Positions 21,181 to 28,753 of a stretch of 30,610 nt of DNA are shown here, one piece after another; within the stretch, counting starts at the first letter, position 1; each line of letters begins with the position of its first letter. The stretch is from a virus. Location: positions 1 to 30,610 of IMG/VR virus record IMGVR_UViG_3300031772_000188; one strand, written 5' to 3'. The notes beneath the pieces were generated by a model. It searched no databases. It worked only from the letters and a program-made list of their open reading frames with translations, and was not told where the DNA came from. The position numbers and the translations under genes are program-made.

Positions 21181-21232
21181 GGATGCGGCTTTTCCCCAAA
21201 ATTTTTTTTAATGTTAATTTATAACCGCATCC
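21181..21232 (-). promoter_or_regulatory. Inverted repeat in the 5' leader of the glycan operon
   Basis: GGATGCGG and CCGCATCC (8-base perfect arms, 21225-21232 and 21181-21188 on the minus strand) enclose a 36-base AT-rich spacer. The first arm begins four bases after the -7 box of the promoter at 21237-21267, so the transcript should start within or next to it and could carry a 5' stem-loop that ends 10 bases before the first ATG. A function in mRNA stability or translation control is possible. Confidence 0.5.
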
Positions 21233-21236
21233 GAAG

Positions 21237-21267
21237 CAAATGTAATGATAAATATTTAAATGCAAAA
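21237..21267 (-). promoter_or_regulatory. Promoter for the glycan-portal-lysis operon
   Basis: TTTTG (21263-21267) and TACATTTG (21237-21244) are separated by exactly 18 bp on the minus strand, a full match to the Bacteroidota -33/-7 consensus. It begins 8 bp after the end of the strong terminator at 21275-21300 and precedes a long run of overlapping genes. Confidence 0.75.
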
Positions 21268-21274
21268 TTTTTAC

Positions 21275-21300
21275 AAAAAAAAAGGGGTACTCTGTACCCC
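21275..21300 (-). terminator. Strong intrinsic terminator after virion block 1
   Basis: Minus strand GGGGTAC-AGA-GTACCCC (21284-21300) followed by nine T (21275-21283). A perfect 7-bp stem with a long T-tract. It separates the capsid/tail operon from the glycan operon. Confidence 0.9.
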
Positions 21301-21312
21301 CTTTCCATATTG

Positions 21313-21411
21313 CTATTTTGCGCCTTCCGATTTCCAAGCCGTAGCTCTCATTCCGCCGTTTCCTTTACTTCGTTGGGCGGGGCTATATTTCCTTAATTGT
21401 CTTAACTTCAT
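21313..21411 (-). CDS. 32-residue basic peptide or part of a structured RNA
   Basis: MKLRQLRKYSPAQRSKGNGG, MRATAWKSEGAK, then a stop 12 bases before the terminator stem. Nine of 32 residues are lysine or arginine. The 175 bases between the tail-tube stop and the terminator are visibly richer in G and C than the rest of the window, and TTGCGC near 21470 could pair with GCGCAA near 21320. It may therefore be the tail end of a mRNA encoding a tiny protein, or a non-coding RNA; I cannot decide. Confidence 0.35.
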   Translation of the reverse strand: MKLRQLRKYSPAQRSKGNGGMRATAWKSEGAK

Positions 21412-21487
21412 GTCTGCTAAAGAAAGCCTACTATTAAAACTTCTTTTCCCACGCCCCCACTTGTCTGCGCAATATTTTTATTAGAAA

Positions 21488-22054
21488 TTAAACTAATTTA
21501 CTTTCTAAATATGCTTTTGTTGCTGCGTAACTTGTCACAAAGAAATCCGGTGCTAACAATTGCTCGCCGCCCATTGGTTGTGACAAAGTTATATTCCAAC
21601 TATTGTCATCTCCAATTAATACGCCGGTTGCTTTTGTCAATGCAGTAATTTCTAAACCTGCTGCTTCGCCATACAATTCAAATGTTCCGTTTGTTTTTTC
21701 AATTACTACGAACAAATCATCTAATAATTTCAAATTGTCCCACACATTTTTTGCATCTTGTGTTTGTTGTTGAAATTTACCGGTAATTGTTTGAGTAAAT
21801 GATTTGATGTTATTTTCGCCGGTTACTAATTCTTGTGATGCTCCCGCGCTTTTTGTTTTAGCACAAAATTTATACAAGTAATTGTAAGGCTGCAATCCAA
21901 TTGCAGTAACAACGCCTTCAACATCTTTTGTAAACCCACTATCAGTTAAATCTGATAGCGAGCCTACATAAATATTTTTTGCTTTAATACCGCCAACTGA
22001 TTGTAAATCTTCGCAAGTCGCGCAAGCTAAACCGCTAACTATTCCACATGGCAT
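21488..22054 (-). CDS. Major tail tube protein
   Basis: 188 residues. After a cysteine-bearing N-terminus (MPCGIVSGLACATCEDLQSV) come strand-rich blocks NNIKSFTQTITGKFQQQTQD, DDLFVVIEKTNGTFELYGEA, LEITALTKATGVLIGDDNSW and ITLSQPMGGEQLLAP. The order (xxGxFELYGxxxGLExT, then GxxxGDxNxWxxTLSxxxxxxAP) matches tail tube proteins of Bacteroidota siphophages and prophages. It directly follows the putative capsid gene, the expected position for an abundant virion protein. Assignment by pattern; mass spectrometry of virions would settle it. Confidence 0.68.
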   Translation of the reverse strand: MPCGIVSGLACATCEDLQSVGGIKAKNIYVGSLSDLTDSGFTKDVEGVVTAIGLQPYNYLYKFCAKTKSAGASQELVTGENNIKSFTQTITGKFQQQTQDAKNVWDNLKLLDDLFVVIEKTNGTFELYGEAAGLEITALTKATGVLIGDDNSWNITLSQPMGGEQLLAPDFFVTSYAATKAYLESKLV

Positions 22055-22084
22055 ATCTTTATCTCCTTTTTTTTAAATTAATAA

Positions 22085-23059
22085 TTATGATAACGCAATT
22101 ACAGACAATTCGCCGTAAACATATTGCGTTCCCATTTTAAATTCTGCATCAATGTAATTCATCTTGTCTTGTTTTACATAATAAAAATCTAATGTGTTAG
22201 TATCAGAAATTGCATCTGTACCAATTACTAAATTTTGATTGTATGTATAAACCGCACGATGTGTGTGAAGCATATTGTTTGCAGAAATGATTTGCGACCA
22301 TCTTGATTTTTTGTAAACCGCAATACCTCTAAACATTAACATTCTTGCACCTGCTTCAACCATGTCCCATGATTTATCGCCGCAGCATGCATCTTCTCTA
22401 CATGTTAAATAGTTATTGTATAATTCACGCGTTAATGCAAAATATTTATCTGCTTCCGGCATTTGGTCTAATAAATCAGATGCCGCATCATACATTGCAC
22501 GCATTGTATCTAATGCAGTACAATCAATTAATGTTGTTGGAATTGTAACTTTTTCGATTTCGTATGCGTTTGCACCGGCAACCAATCTTGTCCAAATACC
22601 ATTACATGAAGCCAATGTGTCATTTGTTGAATTCACATCGCCAAACCAAGCAATATCGTAAACATCTAAACGCAATGCGTTTTTAACTTTGTCTAAAATA
22701 TATGATTCAACTTCTGTTCCGGTTAAATCGGTTAATGCGTTTCCGGTTTTTAACCATTCTTCCATAAATGTGTTTGCTAAATTTTTAGCACATTGATTCA
22801 AGTTTACTTTTAAATCACATACTGCCAATTCTTTATCAAATACATTGACTACATTTCCTGCTACATCGCGACCACATCCAACATCCGGTCTAACTACGCC
22901 CGAAAGGATATTATCCAATGCTAATTGTCTTTTTGATTTAATATCTAATATAATACGAAATTCACTTGTTAATTCCGGTGTGTTGAATGTTGGAATAACC
23001 AACACTTCATTTGCTTGTTGTCCGCACCATGCGACATCCACATTTAATACATCTGCCAT
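22085..23059 (-). CDS. Major capsid protein
   Basis: 324 residues, directly after the protease/scaffold gene, the standard place for an HK97-fold capsid protein. SEFRIILDIKSKRQLALDNI near residue 32 and the end (MLHTHRAVYTYNQNLVIGTD, YYVKQDKMNYIDAEFKMGTQ, YVYGELSVIAL) fit capsid proteins of Bacteroidota phages: an RxxxxT... nucleotide-like P-domain region and a last strand around YGELSVIA. Nine cysteines in 324 residues (for example REDACCGDK) are many for a cytoplasmic phage protein. Family is inferred from context and end pattern. Confidence 0.75.
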   Translation of the reverse strand: MADVLNVDVAWCGQQANEVLVIPTFNTPELTSEFRIILDIKSKRQLALDNILSGVVRPDVGCGRDVAGNVVNVFDKELAVCDLKVNLNQCAKNLANTFMEEWLKTGNALTDLTGTEVESYILDKVKNALRLDVYDIAWFGDVNSTNDTLASCNGIWTRLVAGANAYEIEKVTIPTTLIDCTALDTMRAMYDAASDLLDQMPEADKYFALTRELYNNYLTCREDACCGDKSWDMVEAGARMLMFRGIAVYKKSRWSQIISANNMLHTHRAVYTYNQNLVIGTDAISDTNTLDFYYVKQDKMNYIDAEFKMGTQYVYGELSVIALS

Positions 23060-23085
23060 TTTATTTTTTTTTTATGTTTTAAAAA

Positions 23086-24189
23086 TTATTTATAATCGTT
23101 TCTTTTCTTTTCTGCAAACGAATCAAAGGCAGAAATACTTTTTTTATTATGCGCCGGTGCATTATCTTTAATTGATATACCTGCGTTTGTAATTGTTGAT
23201 TTTAATGCTTTAAATTCTTTTTCCATTTTAGCTTTAAAATCTGCGCTTGCAGTTTCAACAATTTCTTTTTCTTCTTTTAATGCAGTAATTTCCGCAACTA
23301 ATGCATCAACTTGCGCAGTTAATTCCGCAACTTTTGCTTCTGCTTCTGTTGGCTCTGTTGGTGCTGCTGCTTCAATGTCGCGTATTTCAATAATAACGCC
23401 TGCTGCATCCACAACAATAATTTTTCCTGCTGCCAATGCGTGTTCGCCTTCCGGCGCATGTTCTGTCATTGCTTCATCAAGATACGCTTCTTTGCCTACT
23501 TCCAATTCGCCTTCGCCATAAACAATTGTCACGCCATCTGCTAATGGCTCAACAAAGTTTTTTGGCTCTGCGCCGGTCAATGCTTCCTCTATTGCTTTGA
23601 ATGCAGAAGCTAACTTTGCATTGAAGCCGATATTATTTTTTTTCATGTTTATATTTGGATTAAAATTTCCGAATGCTGCTACCGGCATTTTAACCGCATC
23701 AACAAATCCTAAAGATTTTGCTTCTTGCGGTGTCATGTATGTTGTTTTGTCCATTAGAACTTTTATTTCTTCAACACTTTTGCCGGTTTTATTTGAATAA
23801 TTTTGTGCAAGAATTGTATCTATTTGTTTTAACGCTTCTGCGGTGCTTTCAATTTCACTTGCAGTACCTTGCGCGCCGCCGCTTGCATTGTGTATCATGT
23901 ATTGCGCGGTTTCTGACATTTCAACATATCCGGCCGCCGATGCAATTAATGTAGCAATGCTTCCACAAAATCCATGGATGTATGCGGTTACTTTTATTCC
24001 GGAATCTTTTAAATCATTATAGATTGAAAAACCTTCATAAACACTTCCGCCACGCGAATTTATAATTAACTTCAATTCTGTTGCATTGGTTTTCTTTGCA
24101 GCATCAATTTGGCTTCGTACATAATCGGCCGAAATTTCGCCTTTGTCTGTGCCAATATCTTTATTGATTAGTAAATTATAAATTTCCAT
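23086..24189 (-). CDS. ClpP-type prohead protease fused to scaffold-like tail
   Basis: 367 residues. Residues 1-165 are a ClpP/S14 serine protease: INSRGGSVYEGFSIYNDL (43-60), nucleophile S77 in GFCGSIATLIASAA, H100 in YMIHNASGG and D147 in MDKTTYMTPQEAKSLGFVD. Residues 190-265 form a small strand-rich domain, and 280-330 a coiled coil (KVAELTAQVDALVAEITALK) with an end typical of scaffolds. Such fusions make both the internal scaffold and the protease that removes it during head maturation. The capsid gene follows 26 bases downstream. Confidence 0.9.
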   Translation of the reverse strand: MEIYNLLINKDIGTDKGEISADYVRSQIDAAKKTNATELKLIINSRGGSVYEGFSIYNDLKDSGIKVTAYIHGFCGSIATLIASAAGYVEMSETAQYMIHNASGGAQGTASEIESTAEALKQIDTILAQNYSNKTGKSVEEIKVLMDKTTYMTPQEAKSLGFVDAVKMPVAAFGNFNPNINMKKNNIGFNAKLASAFKAIEEALTGAEPKNFVEPLADGVTIVYGEGELEVGKEAYLDEAMTEHAPEGEHALAAGKIIVVDAAGVIIEIRDIEAAAPTEPTEAEAKVAELTAQVDALVAEITALKEEKEIVETASADFKAKMEKEFKALKSTITNAGISIKDNAPAHNKKSISAFDSFAEKKRNDYK

Positions 24190-24239
24190 AAAACAAAAGT
24201 AAAGCTAATGTTAAATGGTTTTTTGTAAAGTTTTTACAA

Positions 24240-24494
24240 TTAGATTTTTTTTATAATATAGATAATCGCATGAATACTTTTGCTATATTTTTCGGCCAAA
24301 TCAGAATAAACCATCATTAATGGTTTTTTATTTCTGCCTTTTACATTTTTTTGTTCTTCATATTCGCATTTAATTAAATAACGCTCCATATCGCCGGTTG
24401 TTAATGCGCATTTTTCTGCTAAATGATACGCAACCTCTTTGCATTCGCCAAAGGTTGTATCAATTCTTGTATAAAATTCTTTTTCAATGTTCAT
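24240..24494 (-). CDS. Small HTH-like protein
   Basis: 84 residues. Helical, with a possible helix-turn-helix in the C-terminal part (KKPLMMVYSDLAEKYSKSIH, about residues 56-75) and basic end IKKI. It sits between the 39-residue basic protein gene (ATGA overlap) and the protease gene. Might bind DNA or act in head-tail assembly; not recognised. Confidence 0.55.
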   Translation of the reverse strand: MNIEKEFYTRIDTTFGECKEVAYHLAEKCALTTGDMERYLIKCEYEEQKNVKGRNKKPLMMVYSDLAEKYSKSIHAIIYIIKKI

Positions 24495-24610
24495 TTTCCT
24501 TGACCTTTATATTTTTTTGGTTGAAATTTTTTTGCTTTTGCTGCCCTTCCGGTTTTTCTTTTGCCGAAATTAACTTTTATTTTTTGCGATGTAACTTTTG
24601 CTTTTGCCAT
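24491..24610 (-). CDS. 39-residue highly basic protein
   Basis: Read by hand: MAKAKVTSQKIKVNFGKRKT, GRAAKAKKFQPKKYKGQGK. Fifteen of 39 residues are lysine or arginine and none is acidic. The start overlaps the tape-measure stop (TAATG) and the stop overlaps the next start (ATGA), so it is built into the translation chain, strong evidence for a real gene. It could bind DNA or a nucleic-acid-like partner in the virion; function unknown. Confidence 0.68.
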   Translation of the reverse strand: MAKAKVTSQKIKVNFGKRKTGRAAKAKKFQPKKYKGQGK

Positions 24611-27240
24611 TATAATGATGTTGCGGTTTCTATTGCTTGAATTCTGTTTTGTACTGATGTTATTTCGGAAACAGAAACAACTAAATTTAAATTTTTGATT
24701 GCTTCAACAACTCTGTCGCTTTCATTGGAAATACTGCTTGCACCAACCATTCCGCCATCTGCAAAACCGGCAACGCCTATTCTTTTAAATGTTCTTGCGC
24801 CGCCTAATGCTGCTTGTTGATGTTGATTTAAAATTACTTCGCCGGTTTTAATTGTTGCCAATAAATTATCGCCATTGCTTCGTTTAATTGGCATTCCCAT
24901 TCCTTGTTTAACTTTTGTGCCGGATAATCCGCCGCCTGCGAAACCTTCAACCAATCCGCCTTCTGCAAATGCCGGTACAAATTCTTGCGATTTTATTGCT
25001 GATAATTGTATTGCACCTTGCGCGCCGGCAACTATCATTGCAAAAATATTTGGAAATGCTTTAATAACATTCAATGCGGTTGTTATAATCACTTGCGCAA
25101 TTGCGTATCTTTTATCGGTTTCAAATTGCTTGCGTTTAATTTCGTTTTGTTGGCTTAACGCATCTTTTTCAATTTGAATTTGCCTTGCATCTGCTTTTTC
25201 TTGCAATTTTGCTTCTTGCGCATCCCCTTGCTCTTTAGTAATTAAACCTTTTGCAATATTATCTTTGATTGCGGTTAAATCTTTATTTAATTGGCTTTTT
25301 AATGCTTCGCTTTTTGCTTTTGTGTTTTGTTCTAATGTATTTAATTCTTTTTCTGCCGCTTGTTGGTTTGCATCTTGTAATGCGCCTAAAACCATTTGAC
25401 TAACTTGCGCAACTTGTTCGGCGCGTTCTTTAAATGATTTTTCTAAATCATCTGCGGATTTTTTTGTAGCTGCATCAATTTCATCTATGCTTTTAATTCC
25501 ATGGTCTGTTACCAAATTTTGGTATGCAATACGCATCTTTGCAATTTCTGCGGCGTTTGTTGTCGCATTTTTTGTGTCTGCTTCTAATAATGCAATTTGA
25601 TTATTTAATGTTTGTATTTGAATTGCATAGACATCATCTGCATATCTTTGCTGCGCTGCTAATTTTGCATCTGCATTTCCATTGGCCATATCCAATTCAA
25701 CCATGTATCTTGTTTTTGCATCTGCCATTAATTTGTCATTGACATATTCAATTTGCGATTGTGCTTTTTGTTTACGCGTTATTTCATCTGCTTCCAATCT
25801 TTTGTTTTGGTCAATTTGCGCATCAATTCGATTTGATGTAATTTGCAATTCTAATTTTGCAATTTCCTTACTTAATTTTGTTCTATCGTTATTGAATTTT
25901 TTTAAATCTTCAATTTGTAATTTTAGATTTATTTCTGTTAACGCCCTAACATCTTTATCATATTGCTCCTGCGCTTCTTTTGTTATTCTGCCTTTATTAG
26001 CAAGATTTTGTTTTAAAATATTTAATGATTCTGTATTGTCAATTGCGGTAGCTTCTTGCTGCGCTTTTAATGCATCCAATTCCCTTCTTGTTCTATCTTC
26101 AATCCTTTTTTTTCTTGCATCTTCAACCTTCTGCCTATCTGTTTCTGCATCTTCTTGCGATTTATTTAATCTGTTTAAAATTCGTTCTTCAACATCTGCG
26201 CTTTGCGAAGATATTTCAACCAATTTTAATTTTGCATCAACTTCCTTTTGTCTAATAGCATCTTTTGCAGTACCATTGCTTTTTGCTAATGCCAATTCAC
26301 GCGCAGCAATTGCATATTCTTGTTTCGCAATACCAACCTTGCTTTCAAAATTTTTCCTTTCAATATCAGAAGCCTTATTTAAAAGCGCGATTCGTTCTTG
26401 TTCTGTTATCGTTCTATTTTTTGAACTGATAATTAATTTTTTTACTTGCGCATCGCCAATTGCTTGTTGAACTTGTAAATCCCTTTCGGCATCTTCTAAA
26501 TCTTGTGTTGCTTGCGCAAGATTATAACTTTCGGCCGCCGAATTTGCTATGCCATCTGCAAATCCGCTAAAATCGCCCTGCAATAATTTACCTAAATTCC
26601 CCAATACGCCATCAAATGCACCGGATATTCCGGCCAATGCGCGTTCAAAGAAATCAAATACTGCTTCAAACTTTTGCATGTAAACAAATAATGCGCCAAG
26701 CGCAGTAACTAAAATTCCAATTGGATTTGTTTTTAATTTGTTTCCAAGTTTATCCAATCCAACGCCGAATATTGAAACGCCACCTAATGCATCTTTAAAT
26801 GCTTCTTTGTAATTACCTACATTTCGCACATTGTTTCCAATGGCGGCTTCTTGTTCTTTTAATGTATCGGTTAATTTTTTTAGCTTTGCGGTTTGTTCTT
26901 TTGTTGGATTTTGAATGCGGATATATTCCGCAGTCATTTCTTTTAACAATGCGCGATTTTGAGCAATTGAATTATTGTTATAATTAATGCTATCTGTGTT
27001 TGCTTTTTCGGCAGTTGTTAAATCATTTAGTGCCTTCTGATTTGTTTTGTATTGCGAATTTAATGCAGACAACGCAGCGTTATTCTCGCGAATAGCCTTT
27101 TGACCTTCTTTTGTTGATGCATCCAATTTGCTTTGCTGATTACGCAATTCAACAATTCTTTTTTGTATATCTTCTTGCGATTGTTTTAATGCGCCATACT
27201 CAATGGACACATTATAAACAATTGATTTTTCGTCTGCCAT
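24610..27240 (-). CDS. Tail tape-measure protein
   Basis: 876 residues. Long coiled-coil regions (about 15-135 and 240-720) with many lysine/glutamate/glutamine heptads, a hydrophobic stretch at about 174-188 (IGILVTALGALFVYM), an Ala/Gly-rich segment at about 200-220, another hydrophobic region after KRYAIAQVIITTALNVIKAF, and a C-terminal glycine-rich part (FAEGGLVEGFAGGGLSGTKV) with LATIKTGEVILNQ. This is the standard plan of siphovirus tape measures, which set tail length and help DNA entry. By the rule of about 1.5 angstrom per residue the tail would be roughly 130 nm. Confidence 0.9.
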   Translation of the reverse strand: MADEKSIVYNVSIEYGALKQSQEDIQKRIVELRNQQSKLDASTKEGQKAIRENNAALSALNSQYKTNQKALNDLTTAEKANTDSINYNNNSIAQNRALLKEMTAEYIRIQNPTKEQTAKLKKLTDTLKEQEAAIGNNVRNVGNYKEAFKDALGGVSIFGVGLDKLGNKLKTNPIGILVTALGALFVYMQKFEAVFDFFERALAGISGAFDGVLGNLGKLLQGDFSGFADGIANSAAESYNLAQATQDLEDAERDLQVQQAIGDAQVKKLIISSKNRTITEQERIALLNKASDIERKNFESKVGIAKQEYAIAARELALAKSNGTAKDAIRQKEVDAKLKLVEISSQSADVEERILNRLNKSQEDAETDRQKVEDARKKRIEDRTRRELDALKAQQEATAIDNTESLNILKQNLANKGRITKEAQEQYDKDVRALTEINLKLQIEDLKKFNNDRTKLSKEIAKLELQITSNRIDAQIDQNKRLEADEITRKQKAQSQIEYVNDKLMADAKTRYMVELDMANGNADAKLAAQQRYADDVYAIQIQTLNNQIALLEADTKNATTNAAEIAKMRIAYQNLVTDHGIKSIDEIDAATKKSADDLEKSFKERAEQVAQVSQMVLGALQDANQQAAEKELNTLEQNTKAKSEALKSQLNKDLTAIKDNIAKGLITKEQGDAQEAKLQEKADARQIQIEKDALSQQNEIKRKQFETDKRYAIAQVIITTALNVIKAFPNIFAMIVAGAQGAIQLSAIKSQEFVPAFAEGGLVEGFAGGGLSGTKVKQGMGMPIKRSNGDNLLATIKTGEVILNQHQQAALGGARTFKRIGVAGFADGGMVGASSISNESDRVVEAIKNLNLVVSVSEITSVQNRIQAIETATSL

Positions 27241-27246
27241 TTTTTA

Positions 27247-27537
27247 TTAACCTTGCATTAATGACCAATTATTATCTTTTGTTTTATTCTTTGCTCTACC
27301 TACTGCCCATTTTAAATGTCTTTTTTGAATAGGTGTAAAATCATTAAAACTATTACGATGATAAACTATTTTATCATGATAATTAACTATTCCAATTTGT
27401 TTAGTATAGCTTATAATAGCTTCATTTTTTTGAACATTATTATTTGGCTGACCACCATCAATTTCCCATTCATCTAAATTTTCAATTTCTATAAATTGCA
27501 AATGCTTTTTATACCTAACTTTATTTCCTCTTTTCAT
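27247..27537 (-). CDS. Hypothetical tail-region protein
   Basis: 96 residues from the ATG at 27537; a longer start at 27591 would overlap the upstream gene. Basic N-terminus (MKRGNKVRYKKHLQFIEIEN), a middle with LDEWEIDGGQPNNN, and a basic end (FTPIQKRHLKWAVGRAKNKT). Not recognised. It lies 6 bases before the tape-measure gene, where siphoviruses often encode tail-assembly chaperones, but no slippery frameshift signal was seen between this gene and its neighbour. Confidence 0.55.
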   Translation of the reverse strand: MKRGNKVRYKKHLQFIEIENLDEWEIDGGQPNNNVQKNEAIISYTKQIGIVNYHDKIVYHRNSFNDFTPIQKRHLKWAVGRAKNKTKDNNWSLMQG

Positions 27538-27538
27538 T

Positions 27539-27703
27539 TTATTTTTCTTTAATGATTTTACTTTCTTTTTCTTCTGCAATATCGTTCGCAAATGCTTTTA
27601 ATGCATCTAATATTGCTTCGCATTCATTTAATTTGAATGCGCCTTTTTGTACTGCCAAATCAAATGCACCATGCAAGATTTGTAATTGTTGAACTTTATC
27701 CAT
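27539..27703 (-). CDS. Small helical hypothetical protein
   Basis: 54 residues from the ATG at 27703; an upstream start at 27754 would run into the fibre gene's end. Helix-rich: MDKVQQLQILHGAFDLAVQK and LNECEAILDALKAFANDIAE, ending in a charged tail. The next gene begins one base after its stop. Could be a tail-assembly partner by position; no family recognised. Confidence 0.55.
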   Translation of the reverse strand: MDKVQQLQILHGAFDLAVQKGAFKLNECEAILDALKAFANDIAEEKESKIIKEK

Positions 27704-27716
27704 ATTTTTTTTAAAA

Positions 27717-28742
27717 TTACATTGGAGAATGTGAAAATTTAACCCATGCGCCACCTTGATAACAACACATATGATTTAATGTGGTATTGTATAATAACAA
27801 TCCGTTTGCCGGTGTTGTAATTGCATTGATTTGTGTGGTTGTTAATCTTGGAAGCAATGCGCCTTTTGTTGTTGAAGACATGTGCAATTGTGCGGTTGAA
27901 TCAATTGTTGTTAATCCGATACCAACTGCGCCGCCTGCGGTTGTTGCAAGATACGCACTATTTGCATTTCTAAATGTACCATTCACATCAAATTTAAAGC
28001 CTGCCGATGTAATTCTATTTACAACAACATCGCCCCCTTGCGGATTAAATGCAATGACATTAAAAATTGTATCATCTGTTGAATTATAATTTTGAAACCA
28101 TGCTGCGCCTGCGGTATTAATACCGGCATCTAAAACTTGCGTTTGAACAAAATTTCCAAATCTTGAAACCCAATTGACCGGCGCGCCACCGCCCGATGAA
28201 GATGGACTAATACCCAAATTCGTATAGAATTTTGTACTTGCATTGCTAAATGTTTTTGTTCCCGTAATTGATTGCGTTCCTGCTAAAGAAACATAATTTG
28301 TCAATGTACTATTTAGCGTTGTTGTCAAAACATAATTTGCTAAATTTGATGCTAATGTACCATTCGTAACATAGCCTGCTAATGTTGAAGACAAAGAAGC
28401 ATTGGTAACATAGTTTGCCAATGTGGATGCTAATGATGCGTTCGTTACATAAGAAGATAATGTAGATGCTAAAGAAGCATTTGTTACATAATTTGCCAAT
28501 GTGCCGGTTGTAACATAGCCTGCCAATGTAGATGCTAAACTTGCGTTTGTAACATAAGAAGCCAATGTACTCGCTAACGAAGCGTTTGTTACATATTGAC
28601 TTAAATTTAATGCGGTCTGCATAAAGGTTGCCATCTGATTTGGCGTTCCTTTTAAAGTTACGCCGGCTTGCACTAATGGAAATTGTTCTGTCCCTGCGAA
28701 TGCTGCGGCGTTTGTTAGTTGTGATATTTTTTTAGTTGCCAT
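27717..28742 (-). CDS. Tail-fibre-like protein with 13-residue repeats
   Basis: 341 residues. N-terminus MATKKISQLTNAAAFAGTEQ, FPLVQAGVTLKG is a virion-attachment type segment seen in Bacteroidota phage fibres. Residues 50-149 are eight tandem units of the type YVTNASLASTLAS (one shortened to 9 residues), which should form a trimeric shaft. After GTQSITGTKTFSN comes a middle domain, and the end (STTKGALLPRLTTTQINAI, NGLLLYNTTLNHMCCYQGGA) is the receptor-side C-terminus common in Bacteroidota phage fibres. Likely involved in host attachment. Confidence 0.8.
   Translation of the reverse strand: MATKKISQLTNAAAFAGTEQFPLVQAGVTLKGTPNQMATFMQTALNLSQYVTNASLASTLASYVTNASLASTLAGYVTTGTLANYVTNASLASTLSSYVTNASLASTLANYVTNASLSSTLAGYVTNGTLASNLANYVLTTTLNSTLTNYVSLAGTQSITGTKTFSNASTKFYTNLGISPSSSGGGAPVNWVSRFGNFVQTQVLDAGINTAGAAWFQNYNSTDDTIFNVIAFNPQGGDVVVNRITSAGFKFDVNGTFRNANSAYLATTAGGAVGIGLTTIDSTAQLHMSSTTKGALLPRLTTTQINAITTPANGLLLYNTTLNHMCCYQGGAWVKFSHSPM
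28296..28595 (-). repeat. Tandem 39-bp coding repeats in fibre gene
   Basis: Eight units in the coding sequence for residues 50-149 of the fibre protein. Seven are 39 bp (13 codons) and one is 27 bp. The DNA copies use different synonymous codons, so they are not recent exact duplications; the first seven are close at protein level and the last (YVLTTTLNSTLTN) is diverged. Confidence 0.8.
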
Positions 28743-28753
28743 TTTATTTATTA

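Noticed and set aside
21137-21337. 66-residue minus-strand frame
   Set aside because: Runs through the strong terminator, the promoter and the leader inverted repeat; the 58-residue gene at 20995-21171 explains the region better.
24194-24201. TACTTTTG before the protease gene as a promoter
   Set aside because: Only 4 bases from the ATG, leaving no room for a start site, and no -33 box.
25682-26470. 262-residue frame on the plus strand
   Set aside because: Lies entirely antisense to the coiled-coil part of the tape-measure gene; low-complexity Ser/Leu/Cys composition typical of a shadow frame.
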